Part shown: in pieces, positions 22,901-33,879 of the stretch
Position numbering within the stretch: position 1 is the stretch's first letter
Layout: each line of letters starts with the position of its first letter
Assembly: GCA_958450365.1 (NCBI GenBank)
Contig: CAUEEP010000922.1
Span: forward strand, 1,612,001-1,676,000
Length of the DNA: 64,000 bases
Reading direction: 5' to 3'
Source of the DNA: Mesorhabditis belari
Lineage: Eukaryota; Nematoda; Chromadorea; Rhabditida; Rhabditidae
Translations under genes and position numbers: made by a program
The notes under the pieces: model-generated
Databases searched by the model: none
What the model was told of the DNA's origin: nothing
The model's input: only the letters and a program-made list of their open reading frames with translations

Positions 22901-25900
22901 CCCAGCCCGAAAAAAAGCCTGTTTTATATTAAAGTCGTGCTGATCTGGGCCCAACTAGCCTTTCTACTCAACTCTGACCACTATCCAGGTCAAAACAACT
23001 CAGATTGAGCAATTTCTAATCTGCCTTGGCTTACTGACCAACTTTTTGGATCAATTTACCTGTCTAAAGCTTATATTACACAGTAAAACCAGTCCAAAAT
23101 AGGTAAAACTGGCCTAGCCTACCGTAAAAACTGCAACAACGGTCCGGAGTGTTGCGTAGTCTAGCTTTGAACGCGTTTTTCTTGACACTGGTTTAAGCTA
23201 CGACGCGCGTTTAGGGTTCAAAAGATAGCTGAGATTCAGGGCTATTTTTTGATGCTAAAGACACATTTTTTAAAAAGACGCTTTGAAAAAAACGGGTGCT
23301 TTGAAAAATGAAATACAAAAATTGCGAGGATAGGGCAATTTTAAAATATTTAATCTTTAAATTCTAATTTTTTTAATTCTAATTGTTTAATTCTAATTGT
23401 TTAATTCTAATTGTTTAATTCTAATTCTAATTGTAAAGCGTTTAATTCTAAATCTAGAGCTAGAATTAGTTTCCAACCATATTGCGTGAATGAAAGTCGG
23501 CACGTTGACGAGAACAAACGTGTGTACCATTTCCACATAGTGTTCGGCCATGAACGCTGAGATCGAGGCCAAAGCACCTAGATAATGCCGATTTTTGAAG
23601 TTCAGCTTAGAGTTTTGCATAGATTTTGACGATTTGAGTTTCATTTTGCTTTGTTTTGCTTTGTTTTGCTTTGTTTTGCTCTATTTTGCTTTGTTTTACT
23701 TGATTTTACTTGATTTTACTTTGTTTTACTTTGTTTTACTTTGTTTTGCTTTATTTTACTTGATTTTCCCCTATTCCAAATCGAAGATCACCTGTAATCA
23801 GCGTGGTTGTGCGTCGATCGAATTTCAGTCCATTTAAGTCCATGAAATACATGATACTGCATTGTTCACCTAGAAAAAAATGCTTAATTAAAGCTTAACT
23901 ATCTAGCTTAATGATCAAAAATGATTGATGATCTAGCCAGCTTGCTTAAGAAATCTCGAGTTATTACCCGAGTTATTACCCGAGTTATTACCCGAATTTC
24001 CCTAGAGGAGTCAAGGTGAGTAAAGAAAGACGGTCTAAAGCTTAAAAATAGTATATTATAATACTCTATTCCAGTACTCCAGTACTAGTAAAGTAGCTTT
24101 CACTCCAGTACTAGTACATTTCAGGGAATTGTGGGGAATTTGATACGTCTCCTTTTGCAATCTAACCTTGACATTCTAACATTGACAATCTCAAATTTCT
24201 CTGGTGTTTGGCTGTCGAATTTGATGCTTATGAAGCTAAGGTGTCTAACCTAAGCCTAAGCCTAAGCCTAAGCCTGAGCCTAACCTAAGCTAAGCCTAAG
24301 CCTAAGCCTAAGCCTTAGCCTAACCTAAGCCTAACCTAAGCTAAGCCTAAGCCTAAGCTAAGCCTTCGCACTAAGTCCAAGCCTAAGCCTAAGCCTAACC
24401 TAAGCCTAACCTAAGCCTAAGCCTAAGCCTAAGCTAAGCCTTCGCACTAAGTCCAAGCCTAAGCCTAAGCCTAACCTAAGCCTAACCTAAGCCTAAGCCT
24501 AAGCCTAACCTAAGCCTAACCTAAGCCTAACCTAAGCCTAAGCCTAAGTCTAAGCCTAAGTCTAAGCCTGAGCCTAAGCTAAGCCTAAGCTAAGCCTAAG
24601 CCTAAGCCTAACCTAAGCCTAACCTAAGCCTAAGCCTAAGCCAAGCCTAAGCCTAAGCCTAAGCTTAAGAAGGCTTTACAAAAGCTTTTGTTTTACCAGT
24701 TTGTTTCTCTAAATCCATGACAGCTCGTAGCATACTCTCCAAATCGTGAACTCTTGCCTAAAACAATCAAATGAGTTAATCAGTTCCCTAAAAAGCACTT
24801 AAAACTACCGTAATCGATCGTAATCCATCCAGTTTTCCATTCAGCTAACCAAAATTTTGTCAGCTTCGATGCAAAGAAACTGTGCTCAGAAAATGATCGA
24901 AAAAAATTGGGGTAATCAAACGAAAACTGGCTAGTTGAACTACAGAATATTTTAGACAAGATTACGGTAGTTTTCTTCTTTAAAAGATCAATACAATATC
25001 AAGATCAATATTACCTTTAAAACCTCATTTATCGAATACGTTTGCAACATTCCCCAGTAATCATTTGGTCCAGTTTGCTCAATATTCACGATCGCATTCG
25101 GGCGAATGACAGCAGCTCCAGTGAGACCTCCCTAAACAAGACTTTAAGTACAAGTACAAGAAGGCCTTAAGTACAAGTACAAGTACAAGAAGGCTTTAAG
25201 TACAAGTACAGGTACAAGAAGGCCTTAAGTACAAGTACAAGTACAAGAAGGCTTTAAGTACAAGTACAGGTACAAGAAGGCCTTAAGTACAATTACAAGA
25301 AGGCCTTAAGTACAAGTACAAGTACAAGTACAAGAAGGCTATAAGTACAGGTACAAGAAGGCTATAAGTACAGGTACAAGAAGGCCTTAAGTACAAGTAC
25401 AAGAAGACTTTAAGTACAAGTACAAGTACAAGAAGGCTTTAAGTACATTTTCAATTGAACTCTCTAAACCCATTTCCACCCCAAATAGATTCTTCTTTTA
25501 TTCGTCAAAATCCAAGAAAAGCCCACTAGAAACTCGTGTTTTTAAGAGTTTTCCTCTTATTTCCTCTTACCGTAAATACTGTAATAGCACCCCACCCCCA
25601 TAATGACGGTGCGGAGTGTTGTGTAGTCTAGCTTTGAACGAGTTTTTCTCGACACTGGTTTATGCTACAATGCGCTAGAAGGTATCAAAAAATAGCTGAG
25701 ATTCAGGGCTATTTTTTGATACCAAAGACGTATTTTTTGAAAGTCCGGGCGCTTTGAAAAAAATGAAATACTAAAAAACTTTTGCGACTACGCGACTGTA
25801 CGTGGGCGGAGGGGGGTATTATTACAGTATTTACGGTATTTTCTCTTACTTTCCAATGTTGATGTATTGGATGATTTCTTTCTCGATCCGCCATCCCATC

Positions 25901-27610
25901 AAGATCCCAATGAGATTTACGAAAAAGGAGATGATTCTAGAAGTTTCTTTTTTTAAAGAAGATTTCCAAAAACTCACTCGCAATTTTGGCAGAATCAAAT
26001 CGAAATTGTAATCGTGTCCTTTCAACCAGCGCAACAAATTGAAATCTGTGTCATAGTAGGGAGTGATCTGTGAAGTGAAGACAAGATATTGGATTTGGAT
26101 TTAAGATTTTAAAGCGCTAGACTAAGGTTGGCCATTTGGCCGTTCGCAGCCATTTCAAGCTCGCTTTTTGACAAACTAGAAGTGAAATGAATTAAAGATA
26201 GCTAGTCTGTCATTGGATATAGGCTTGAAAAGTATACCGGTTTTGATTTTATTTATTCGGCATGATCACAATTCGCAGGCATTAATAGACTATATTTTAA
26301 CAAAATCTACGCCTACATTCTAATCTCTACTCTTATTTGACGATCTCTAGATAGCTTCTGGCGGTGAAGAGAAGGCGAAAACGGTTGGTCCAATGAAGTC
26401 CAATGAATCCAATGAAGTCCAAGACAAGTCCAATGAAGTCCAATGAGGCCCAGTGAAGTCCAATGAAGTCCAATGAAGTCCAATGGATCCAATGAAGTCC
26501 AAGACAAGTCCAATGAAGTCCAATGAGGCCCAGTGAAGTCCAATGAAGTCCAATGAAGTCCAATGGATCCAATGAAGTCCAAGACAAGTCCAATGAAGTC
26601 CAATGAGGCCCAGTGAAGTCCAATGAAGTCCAATGAAGTCCAATGAAGTCCAATGAAGTCCAATGAAGTCCAATGAAGTCCAATGAATCCAATGAAGTCC
26701 AAGACAAGTCCAATGAAGTCCAATGAGGCCCAGTGAAGTCCAATGAAGTCCAATGAAGTCCAATGAAGTCCAATGAAGTCCAATGAAGTCCAATGAAGTC
26801 CAAAGAAGTCTAATGAAGTCTAATGAAGTCCAATGAAGTCCAATGAAGTCCAATGAATCCAATGAAGTCCAAGACAAGTCCAATGAAGTCCAATGAGGCC
26901 CAGTGAAGTCCAATGAAGTCCAATGAAGTCCAATGAAGTCCAAAGAAGTCTAATGAAGTCTAATGAAGTCCAAAGAAGTCCAAAGAAGTCCAAAGAAGTC
27001 CAATGAAGTCCAATGAAGTCCAATGAAGTCTAATGAAGTCCAATGAGGTCCAATGAAGTCCAAGACAAATCCAAGTCCATGAACCGATCCACCGGTTGGA
27101 TCATATCCAGGCCTTTAATTCGAGACAGCCACACAGCACTCTTTGTAAACAAACCAGAGTTTTGGTTTGTATCAGAACAGTATAAAACACTATAGCAATG
27201 GTTTAAACAATGCTAATCAACAGACGTCAATCAACAGACGGACTTTACACAAAGAAATTGGCAAAGAGCAGAGAAAACATGAATAAAGGATGAAGGAATG
27301 AATAAAGAATGAAGGGAAAAATCAGAGAAAACTCGTGTCTTATATAGGCACAGGGTTACGGTAGTGTGACAAAAGGTACACAATAGTAAAATGGATCTTG
27401 TCACAGTTAAGCCAGGCTTCGTTTTCAAGTCAAAAAGCTAACGATTGACTTGGTTTTGAATTGGTTTTAGCTTAAACTTTATTGTAGGAATATTTTTGGT
27501 TAACACAACAGATAGAATATCGATAGAATAAACATGTAAATCCCAACCTCATCTTTCACAAGAGCTCTCAATTTTTCAATATTCTCCAAGTCATCAGTAG
27601 AAATAGGCAT
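19928..27610 (-). CDS. SEC14-like CRAL-TRIO/GOLD lipid-binding protein, complete (380 aa)
   Basis: Fourteen exons, all in phase: 27610-27548, 26067-25978, 25936-25850, 25131-25015, 24757-24697, 23869-23792, 23577-23478, 22619-22544, 22427-22365, 21924-21844, 21616-21563, 21519-21397, 20497-20440, 20019-19928 (TAA). Residues about 1-80 are a CRAL-TRIO N region (YYDTDFNLLRWLKGHDYNF, then NHLLFRKSH). Residues 81-245 are the lipid-pocket domain, with FDLNGL-type strand MYFMDLNGL, HTFVLVNVPTF, ARPLLPEKTKNKVHILG and VLKYANADVLP. Residues about 265-375 are a GOLD-like beta domain ending RYRFWFSNEHAWFHTLKIRA. It resembles nematode CTG-type and vertebrate SEC14L proteins, cytosolic carriers or sensors of phosphoinositides and hydrophobic ligands (family knowledge). 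Length is normal and no exon is broken. Donors GTTGGG and GTTGGA (exons 1 and 7) are weak. Introns hold MITEs, minisatellites and telomeric repeats. Confidence 0.92.
20328..20405. repeat. CTATAGTACTATAGTA palindromic repeat
   Basis: Self-complementary TATAGTAC units in the last intron of the SEC14-like gene; likely to form cruciform structures. Confidence 0.8.
20780..21242. mobile_element. mariner relic (TTGGGTTGGTGAATTG family), right part
   Basis: Shares GGACATCTCCAGTCCTC and CCAAAATGGGTTTCTTTTGA with 43030-43400, and TGCCTGTAAAATGGGCAGAAG, TTTTAGTTCAAAGTCC and AATTTTCAATTCACCAA with the 28.9-30.1 kb copies. It lies in intron 12 of the SEC14-like gene. A further end fragment, CAACTCACCAACCCAATA, lies at 21364-21381, 16 bp from exon 12. 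Confidence 0.65.
21974..22356. repeat. GTAAAGCTGTAAAGCA minisatellite
   Basis: About 45 copies of 8-bp units (GTAAAGCT, GTAAAGCA, GTAAGCCT). It begins 9 bp beyond the donor of exon 9 and fills most of intron 9 of the SEC14-like gene. Three minus-strand frames stay open through it; none is a gene. Confidence 0.95.
22666..22745. repeat. GGCTTACTAGGCTACTTCG repeat
   Basis: Four copies of a 19-20-bp unit GGCTTACTAGGCTACTTCG. Confidence 0.85.
22825..22897 (-). tRNA. tRNA-like sequence with disturbed anticodon arm
   Basis: The minus strand has A box TGGCGCAGTTGGGAGCG and a good T arm, GGGGTTCGACTCCCC. The middle forms GAGCAC-GTTTA-GTGCTC, a 5-nt loop that cannot present a normal anticodon, and the acceptor pairs only 4-5 of 7. 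Likely a tRNA pseudogene in intron 7 of the SEC14-like gene, on the same strand. Confidence 0.4.
23120..23290. mobile_element. left part of MITE family M1
   Basis: TACCGTAAAAACTGCAACAA start, then GGAGTGTTGCGTAGTCTAGC and GACACTGGTTTAAGCTAC. The right end is lost. Confidence 0.65.
23641..23765. repeat. TTTTGCTTTG/TTTTACTTGA array
   Basis: About a dozen copies of a 10-bp T-rich unit. On the transcribed minus strand it is A-rich. Confidence 0.9.
24246..24666. repeat. interstitial telomeric repeat array (TTAGGC on the minus strand)
   Basis: About 420 bp of GCCTAA, complement of the nematode telomere unit TTAGGC, with GCCTAACC and AGCTAAGCC variants. It lies in intron 5 of the SEC14-like gene. 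A 21-bp non-telomeric module, AGCCTTCGCACTAAGTCCAA, occurs twice (24361 and 24438) inside a higher-order repeat of about 76 bp. Confidence 0.9.
25137..25445. repeat. AAGTACAAGTACAAGAAGGC minisatellite
   Basis: About a dozen units of AAGAAGGCCTTAAGTACAAG, with internal GTACAA doubling, next to exon 4 of the SEC14-like gene. Confidence 0.9.
25568..25838. mobile_element. full copy of MITE family M1 (TACCGTAAATACTGTAATA ends)
   Basis: Left end TACCGTAAATACTGTAATAG and right end TATTACAGTATTTACGGTA are complementary. Internal marks are GTGTAGTCTAGCTTTGAACG, a hairpin around AAAAAATAGC, and ACTACGCGACTGTACG. It ends 5 bp from the donor of exon 3 of the SEC14-like gene. Partial copies: 3258, 23120, 40862, 60536. 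Confidence 0.85.
26388..27077. repeat. CAATGAAGTC minisatellite
   Basis: About 690 bp of a 10-bp unit, CAATGAAGTC, with CAATGAATC, CAAGACAAGTC and CAGTGAAGTC variants arranged in a higher-order unit of roughly 100-120 bp. It fills part of intron 1 of the SEC14-like gene and explains long minus-strand Asp-Phe-Ile-Gly-Leu-His frames. Confidence 0.95.
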
Positions 27611-27960
27611 TTCAATTGTTGAAGTTGAAGAGGAAAAGTCGAAAATTAGATTGTAATTGATTAGATGAATATAGGTGAATATTAAAATAGGAATAGGGAT
27701 GAAATTTTGGGTGGAGTTGAAAGGGATTCAGATCGAGGAGAGAGGGAAGGAGAGAGGAAAGGAGAAAATGGCGAAATGGGGTCACTTCTCACTTTTCCCC
27801 TTTCCCTGGGTGAGCCATGAAATCGGGGATTTGGAAAAGAACATGGAAAAGATTCGTTTTCTCTTTTGCAAAACTGTTTTTGCTCAATTGAAACCTCGAG
27901 TTCATGGCTGTCTTCCAGGTTTCTTTCTCTAAAGTTTATTCAACACTCACCAAAGTGATG

Positions 27961-28072
27961 AATAAACAAGTACAAGTACAGTAAAGTAAATTACAAGTAC
28001 AGTAAAGTAAAGTACAAGTATAGTAAAGTAAAGTAAAGTACAAGTACAGTACTAGTACAGTAAAGTAAAGTA
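27961..28072. repeat. GTACAAGTACAGTAAAGTAAA repeat
   Basis: Short array of CAAGTACAGTAAAGTAAA upstream of the SEC14-like gene. Confidence 0.85.
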
Positions 28073-28086
28073 TGCGGAGGACTCAC

Positions 28087-28128
28087 CTTCCGAAAGAACG
28101 TGTCGAGTATGGTTTGCCAAGTTTCGAT
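28087..28128 (-). other. possible orphan exon
   Basis: A 14-codon minus-strand block, IETWQTILDTFFRK, has an acceptor TTCCCAG and a donor GTGAGT. I cannot connect it in phase to a neighbour with confidence. It might be an upstream alternative exon of the SEC14-like gene or chance. Confidence 0.2.
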
Positions 28129-28179
28129 CTGGGAACAAATCTTTGAAAGAAGCAGAGGCCCGTGGAGCGGCACCCCAAC

Positions 28180-29127
28180 TGGATGACTCCAAATTACTCA
28201 AACTTATTACCAACAACCATCGGGTGTCATCGTGTGAAAGAAGAGTTAAGGGTTGATCATGCCACAGTGCTAAGACACCTTCATACCCTTGGATTTAAAT
28301 CAAAACTTGGGACTTGAGTGCCCCATGACCTCATTGACCCCCAGAAGTGGCGGCGCGCCTCGATCAGTGCTGTCCATCTCTCACGATACAAAAGGAAATC
28401 TTTCCTTTCTCGAATTGTGACAGGAGATGAGAAATGGGTCTTATCTGTGAACTTTCAGAGGAAGTGGCAATGTGTGGGGCCAGGCGAGAAACCCGAAAGT
28501 GACCCTAAGCCCGATTTGCACCAGAAGAAGTTTATGCTCTGCGTTTTCTGGGATATGAAGGGAGTGGTGTATTGGGAGTTGCTGGATAGCGAGATGACCG
28601 TTAATGCAATCAAATACAGTGAATAGTTGGGAAAGGTGAATGGATCCCGGAAGAAGAATAGGCCCTGCAAGTTAAAGATCGTTCTCATCCACGACACTCA
28701 CGACGTTCTCATCCACGACACTCACGACGTTCTCATCCACGACAACGCGCGCCCTCATGTTGCAAAACTGAGTCGCTCCTAAAATAATTAGCCTTATTTG
28801 GGGAACTTTTGGCGCATTCCCCATACAGTCCGGACTTTTTGATTACTATTTATTCCGGATCATGATTATTCCGGACCACAATTCCGGATCATGAGCTTGC
28901 TGGAGAACACTTCGATTCGGAAGAAGCAGTCAAAAATTGGCTTTGAAAGTTTTTCGATTCAAAACCAAAATCCTAGCAGAGAAAATTGCCTGTAAATCCG
29001 CAAATTGCCTGTAAAATGGTCAGAAGTCGTCAATAATAATGGAAATTATTTGGAATGAGTTGATGGGTTTATGTTGAATGAATTTTAGTTCAAAGTCCCG
29101 CAATTTTCAATTCACCAACCCAATAGA
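28180..29127 (+). pseudogene. mariner transposase relic with right end
   Basis: Contains a transposase block at 28318-28626 (RIVTGDEKWVLSVNF has the first catalytic Asp, then FWDMKGVVYWELL), LIHDNARPHVAKL around 28730 (second Asp), and a C-terminal TSIRKKQSKIGFESF stretch. It ends with TTTTCAATTCACCAACCCAATA (29105-29126). Several stops and shifts break it. A 25-bp unit spanning the HDN site is present three times (28681-28743). Confidence 0.8.
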
Positions 29128-29283
29128 TCGATCAGAAAAGTGATCAATGTTTTGGATTATTTTGATCACCAGTCTGTCATTCAATTAGAATCATTTTATA
29201 AATTCTCCATTCTTTCTTTTGTATTCTTTCTCTTTTCCTTTCACTCACCGAATTTGGAACAACAAATGGAGCAAAAAACACTT

Positions 29284-29506
29284 GCTGGCTTGCTGGAGAA
29301 CACTTCGATTCGGAAGAAGCAGTCAAAAATTGGCTTTGAAAGTTTTTCGATTCAAAACCAAAACCCTACTACGAAAATCCGCAAATTGCCTGTAAAATGG
29401 GCAAAAGTCGTCAATAATAATGAAAACTATTTCGAATGAATTGATGGTTTTATGTTGAATAAATTTTAGTTCAAAGTCCTGCCGTTTTCAATTCACCAAC
29501 CCAATA
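29284..29506 (+). mobile_element. mariner right-end duplicate
   Basis: Repeats the last 220 bp of the preceding mariner (GAGAACACTTCGATTCGGAAG to TTCAATTCACCAACCCAATA) without the transposase centre. Confidence 0.8.
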
Positions 29507-29514
29507 AATCAAGA

Positions 29515-29900
29515 ATGTCATCCACATTGAAAGCGCTCCATATCTTCCATATCCTCCATAGTGATCCTCCATCGAAGTTTCGACGCCCACAATGCATTGG
29601 ATGTTTTCTCGAATCGTGCCAATGGTACTTGTTGCCGTCGAGACCATCGAAATTCAATTTTTTCTCATCGCTGAAGATAAAAAGAAGAAAAAATAGTTAA
29701 CAACTCAAGGCAAAAAATTTACTATTTTCCAATCGATGTCACCATCGATCGGAATGGTGATCCCGAGCCCAAGAAATCCTTTTTTTTGTGTGCCGGCTTC
29801 AGTTTTGGTGCTTTCTTTATGACTGCTCTTTTGATGTAACGGATGTAACACTTGATAGCTCGAGAAAGAGTGCTTTTGTGGACGGGAGCTCAAATTTGTA
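29515..29900 (-). pseudogene. Tc1-like transposase fragment
   Basis: The minus strand reads KKAPKLKPAHKK, then after about 70 bp FSDEKKLNFDGLDGNKYHWH and GRRNFDGG. This matches the central Tc1 block around the first catalytic Asp. The gap between the two parts has intron-like limits (GTAAAT...TCTTCAG). Truncated at both ends. Confidence 0.7.
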
Positions 29901-29915
29901 CCCTGGCTTCCTGTA

Positions 29916-30126
29916 GCTTGCTGGAGAACACTTCGATTCGGAAGAAGCAGTCAAAAATTGGCTTTGAAAGTTTATCGATTCAAAACCAAAACCCTACCAG
30001 AGGAAATTGCCTGTAAAATGAGCAGAAGTCGTCAATAATAATGGAAATTATTTCGAATGAGTTGATGGTTTTATATTGAATAAAAATTCTAGTTTAAAGT
30101 CCTGCAGTTTTCAATTCACCAACCCA
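29916..30126 (+). mobile_element. third mariner right-end duplicate
   Basis: Same GAGAACACTTCGATTCGGAAG to CAATTCACCAACCC segment as at 28.9 and 29.3 kb, slightly more diverged. Confidence 0.75.
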
Positions 30127-30394
30127 AGATAAACTTTGCAAATATTTATCTATTGTTTTGATGATTCTAACCTGATTTAGATAAATTGACGAGATAGAAT
30201 TGGAGCCAAGAAAGCTCACAGACAGAACGCTATTCAAAAGTTTTATATAATAAACTGCAATAAATCGTAACGTAGTCTAAAACTATAAAATCAAGAAACA
30301 GGCAATTTCTAGAGTAGACTTATAAAGCTACGGTAGTTGGGCCAAGCTAGCATCTGGCCTGGAGGACTGATTCTGGAATTTGCCCGTCCTCTTT

Positions 30395-30690
30395 TCCATT
30401 GGCAACTTTGCGCTCAAATTTCTTGGTGTTTGGCTGTTCAATTTCAATATTCTTGATATCATTAGATGTGCCAAGGCTTTCTCTATTGATTGGTACAAAA
30501 ACTATTAAGATTGGACAGCTCAACACCGAGATATTTGAGCTAAAAGTTGGATTGCCAATGGGAAAAGGGGCGGGGCGACGGACCTTTTATACGCACCCCG
30601 CCTCCTTTTAGCTCAAATATCTCGGTGTCGGACTGTTGAATTTAAATAATTTTTATACCAATCGATAGAGGAAAACTTGGCGCATCTAAT
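30395..30690. mobile_element. palindromic repeat family M5
   Basis: Inverted arms share AAATTTCTTGGTGT, TTGATATCATTAGATG and the ATTGGTACAAAAACTATTAA region. The palindromic centre includes TTGAGCTAAAAG and CTTTTAGCTCAAATATCTC. Related copies are at 40965-41210, 32850-32985 and near 24185. Confidence 0.65.
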
Positions 30691-30934
30691 GATATCAATA
30701 ATTTATAAATTGAAAAGCCAGACACAAAGAAATTAGAGCTAAAAGTTGGATTCTCGATGGGAAAACGGTTCGATAATCAAATTTCTGTTTAATTCTGGAA
30801 TAAAATACTAAAATTTTGTGCTTTTTTTCTTTATTTAACGAAACTATCGCAATGAAATGACAAAAAATGAAATAAATAAAGCTAAACACTTTAAATCTCA
30901 CTGTAAATGAATATAGATATAGATCAAAATTTGT

Positions 30935-32834
30935 CTAGAGTTTGCTTCGAACAATATCGGAGAGTTGCTTGAAGACATAGCAAGTGACATCACCAACAGT
31001 TTGTTGACAGTACAATTCGGTGTTTGTAATGTAAGAGAAATCACCACGAGCACAAATCACGTTGAATCTAAAATCAAATCAGAAATTCTTTTAATTGTAA
31101 ACGTTTCCTTTCTGGCGCACCTAATTCCTTTCTAGTGCATCTAATTCCTTTCTGGTGCATCTAATTCCTTTCTGGTGCATCTAATTCCTTTCTGGTACAT
31201 CTAATTCCTTTCTGGCGCACCTAATTCCTTTCTAGTGCATCTAATTCCTTTCTGGCGCACTTAATTCCTTTCGGGCCCACCTAATTCCTTTCTGGTCCAC
31301 CTAATTCTTCAAAAGAAATGAGCACAAAGTACAGAGAAAAGCAGAACACTAGAAAGACAGCTAGAAAGGATGAAAGCTAGACAGCTAGAAAGGATGTGTT
31401 TAAATAACCCTTGAGCACAGCTCACCTCGCTCCTAGCTCCTCTTCAGCTGCCGTTTGAATTCGTTTCTTCGCCACTGAAGTCACTCGATCCATATTCTTA
31501 AATATTTATATAAATTAGAGTATAGAAAACAGTCAGTACATTGATGATGATTTCCCTTAACTCTGGACTGTTACATTTCGCGTCAACCTTTACAACATCA
31601 TCCGAAGACGCGCGTTCACGACGAGAGATCATCGCATCCTGAAAAGGGAAATGAGAATTCAATTTTCTAAACCATTCCCACTTACCGTAGCCTCAATTTG
31701 TGGCTCTTGTGGCTCTTCCATCATTTCCTCGTCGATTGAGCGCTTCACTTTTTTCATGCAACCACCGCACGAGTTACAGCAACCACCCTAGAAATTGGAT
31801 TCAAAATTGGATTGGATTGAATAATCGAATCCATTGACAGCTTGATTATGCTAGTTTTGATAGTCTTAAAACAAGAAGATACTCTAGAAGATTGTTTCAA
31901 AGTTTGCCTTAAACATTTACCAATTTCGGCAATGATATTGGTGGTAGAGTTGGGGGTGGAGGGAGACACAATGGAGGTGGAGGACAGATTGGTTGAGGGG
32001 CGCAGATCGGAAGCGGATTGCATGGCGGACAACACTAAAGAGTTTCCTTAATGATTTCCTTAAACATTTCCACCTTTTTCCTATCAATCTTTGAATTTCT
32101 ATGATTCTAACAGTAAAACTCGTGAATGTACTTGTAACGCAAACTCTGGCGTACTTAAATCTTTATTTTTCTTGTACCAGCACGGGGATTCAAAGAATGA
32201 AGGTGTGGGTGTGTATCATGAAGGTGTAAGAAAGGTTACTAGGTTATTTAGACTAGTAACTTTTCTTCTTAGCCCTGGGAACGACGCATCGAGCCCTTGA
32301 AAGGCACTCGGGCACAATAGGAAGACGCAGCTCGACCAAGACCTAAGAAGTACGGATATGCGCCAGCTCTCGGGGCTCAGAGATCCAGTGAAAGTGATCG
32401 AGAGAAAAAGACTCAGATGGGCCGGCCACGTAGCCAGAAGACGACAGAACAGACGACAGAACAGACGACAGAACAGACGACCGTCCTATTTTGCTTCTAT
32501 TCATAAAATTCTTATATTAGATTATTTCTAAACGAGTCCTAGCTCATTCGATAGAAAATCAAACGCGAAATCCGATTCTGTAAACAAAATCTGCTGAATA
32601 GGTTCTAGAGGCAAGATTTTTGGGCTAAAAGTTTTTGCTATACAGGCTTGCTATACAGCTATACAGTTTATGCGGCGTCTTTTGCTTTTTATTTTTCACA
32701 ATGAGATTTCTGGTTTTCATTTCGAAATCCTACGGTGACCTAGTCCGTAAGTTGTCTTGTAGTACCTGCGAATTCCCACCGCCAAACAAAAAGGCTGATG
32801 CCGTTGAGATGAGAAAGCCGACAAGGAACCACAT
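30935..32834 (-). CDS. ground-like (GRL) domain secreted protein, complete (195 aa)
   Basis: Six exons, all in phase: 32834-32766, 32034-31921, 31787-31686, 31638-31540, 31496-31426, 31067-30935 (TAG). Signal peptide MWFLVGFLISTASA is followed by FGGGNSQCCPPCNP and a Pro/Cys stretch, then GGCCNSCGGC and an acidic linker. The C-terminal half is a ground-like domain: CNSPELREIII at its start, FNVICARGDFSY, then YCQQTVGDVTCYVFK. Nematode GRL proteins are small secreted, hedgehog-related molecules linked to cuticle and epidermis (family knowledge). TCATCCAG directly before the ATG looks like a trans-splice acceptor. The first intron carries a retrotransposon relic. I cannot say which GRL member this is. 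Confidence 0.9.
31110..31318. repeat. CTAATTCCTTTCTGGTGCAT minisatellite
   Basis: Ten copies of a 20-bp unit in the last intron of the ground-like gene. CCTTTCTGGYGCAC-like words also occur singly at 20160-20220, 21680 and 57890, so the unit comes from a dispersed motif. Confidence 0.9.
32268..32486 (+). pseudogene. non-LTR retrotransposon C-terminal relic
   Basis: The plus strand reads DLRSTDMRQLSGLRDPVKVI, then RKRLRWAGHVARRRQNR, the end-of-reverse-transcriptase signature RLRWAGHV of RTE/CR1-type elements. It is followed by a 13-bp tandem repeat (CAGAACAGACGA). It is truncated and lies within intron 1 of the ground-like gene, on the opposite strand. Confidence 0.65.
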
Positions 32835-33879
32835 CTGGATGAAGAAATTTCTTGGTGTTCTTGGTTTGGCTGTTCAATTTCAATTTTCTTGATATCATTA
32901 GATACGCCAAGTCGGAAATTAGATACGCTCTTTCGATCATTAGATCATTAGATACACTCTATCAATCATTAGATCATTAGATATGCTCTTTCGAAAAAGT
33001 AGAAAGAAAAGAAAAATCTAGAAATGCCTGCGAATTGGGATTATCATGCCGAGTAAACCAAATAAATCAAAACCGGTATATCTTTAAAGCAACTTAGATC
33101 CAGTAACAGGCTAGCTATCTTCTAGATCTTCTAGATTCTAAATCTAGAAAAATTAGATATTTCCTTTAGAATTGAAAGATAAGAAAAGTTAAAGTTAAAG
33201 AATGACTGAAAATGACTTAAAATGGGATTGACATAGCATTAGATAAAAGAAAATGAGAATCATTCTGAAAAAAATCTAAATATTCAAAAGATTCAAATAT
33301 TTTAGCGATCTAAAACCGATTTTAGCGATCCTAAAACCTTCAAAGGGGAGTGTTTGTTGGGGATTAAGCTTTGGAAAGGAGAAGGGGACCGGGTGGATTG
33401 TCAATGGATAAAGGAAAAGAAAGGAAAAGAAAGGAAAAAGAAAGGAAATTGAGAGGAGGCTGAGGCTACTTTGGATTACAGTCAACCATTCGGTGGAGCA
33501 CCCGAAAACTCCTTTCTAGATCACAATGTGGGATCCGGTTTTGATCGTTTTTCACTCAACCTAACAATAAGCAAGCCTTTCAATAAGCATTCCTAACATA
33601 AAGCCCAGAAAAAAAGCCACTCAAAAACTTGACAATATAGGTGAAAATGCTGTAGGTATGAGTTGAAATAAGAAAAATTATCGTAAGATCTTTTTTGGAG
33701 TCACTTTGGAGTCACTTTGGAGTCATTTTGGGGCTCAAAAAAGTACATGAGAGATTCTGGAGTCTCTTGATTCCAAGCTGGATACATGATTGCGAAAAAA
33801 AAACACTTTTAAGTTGTTTTAGATTAAAGATATGGGGCTAGAGTTGTTGGGTTGGGGGGCAGGCTGGAATTTGACCCAA

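Noticed and set aside
26313..27023. Minus-strand frames of 156-198 aa rich in Asp-Phe-Ile-Gly-Leu-His
   Set aside because: Products of the CAATGAAGTC minisatellite in intron 1 of the SEC14-like gene.
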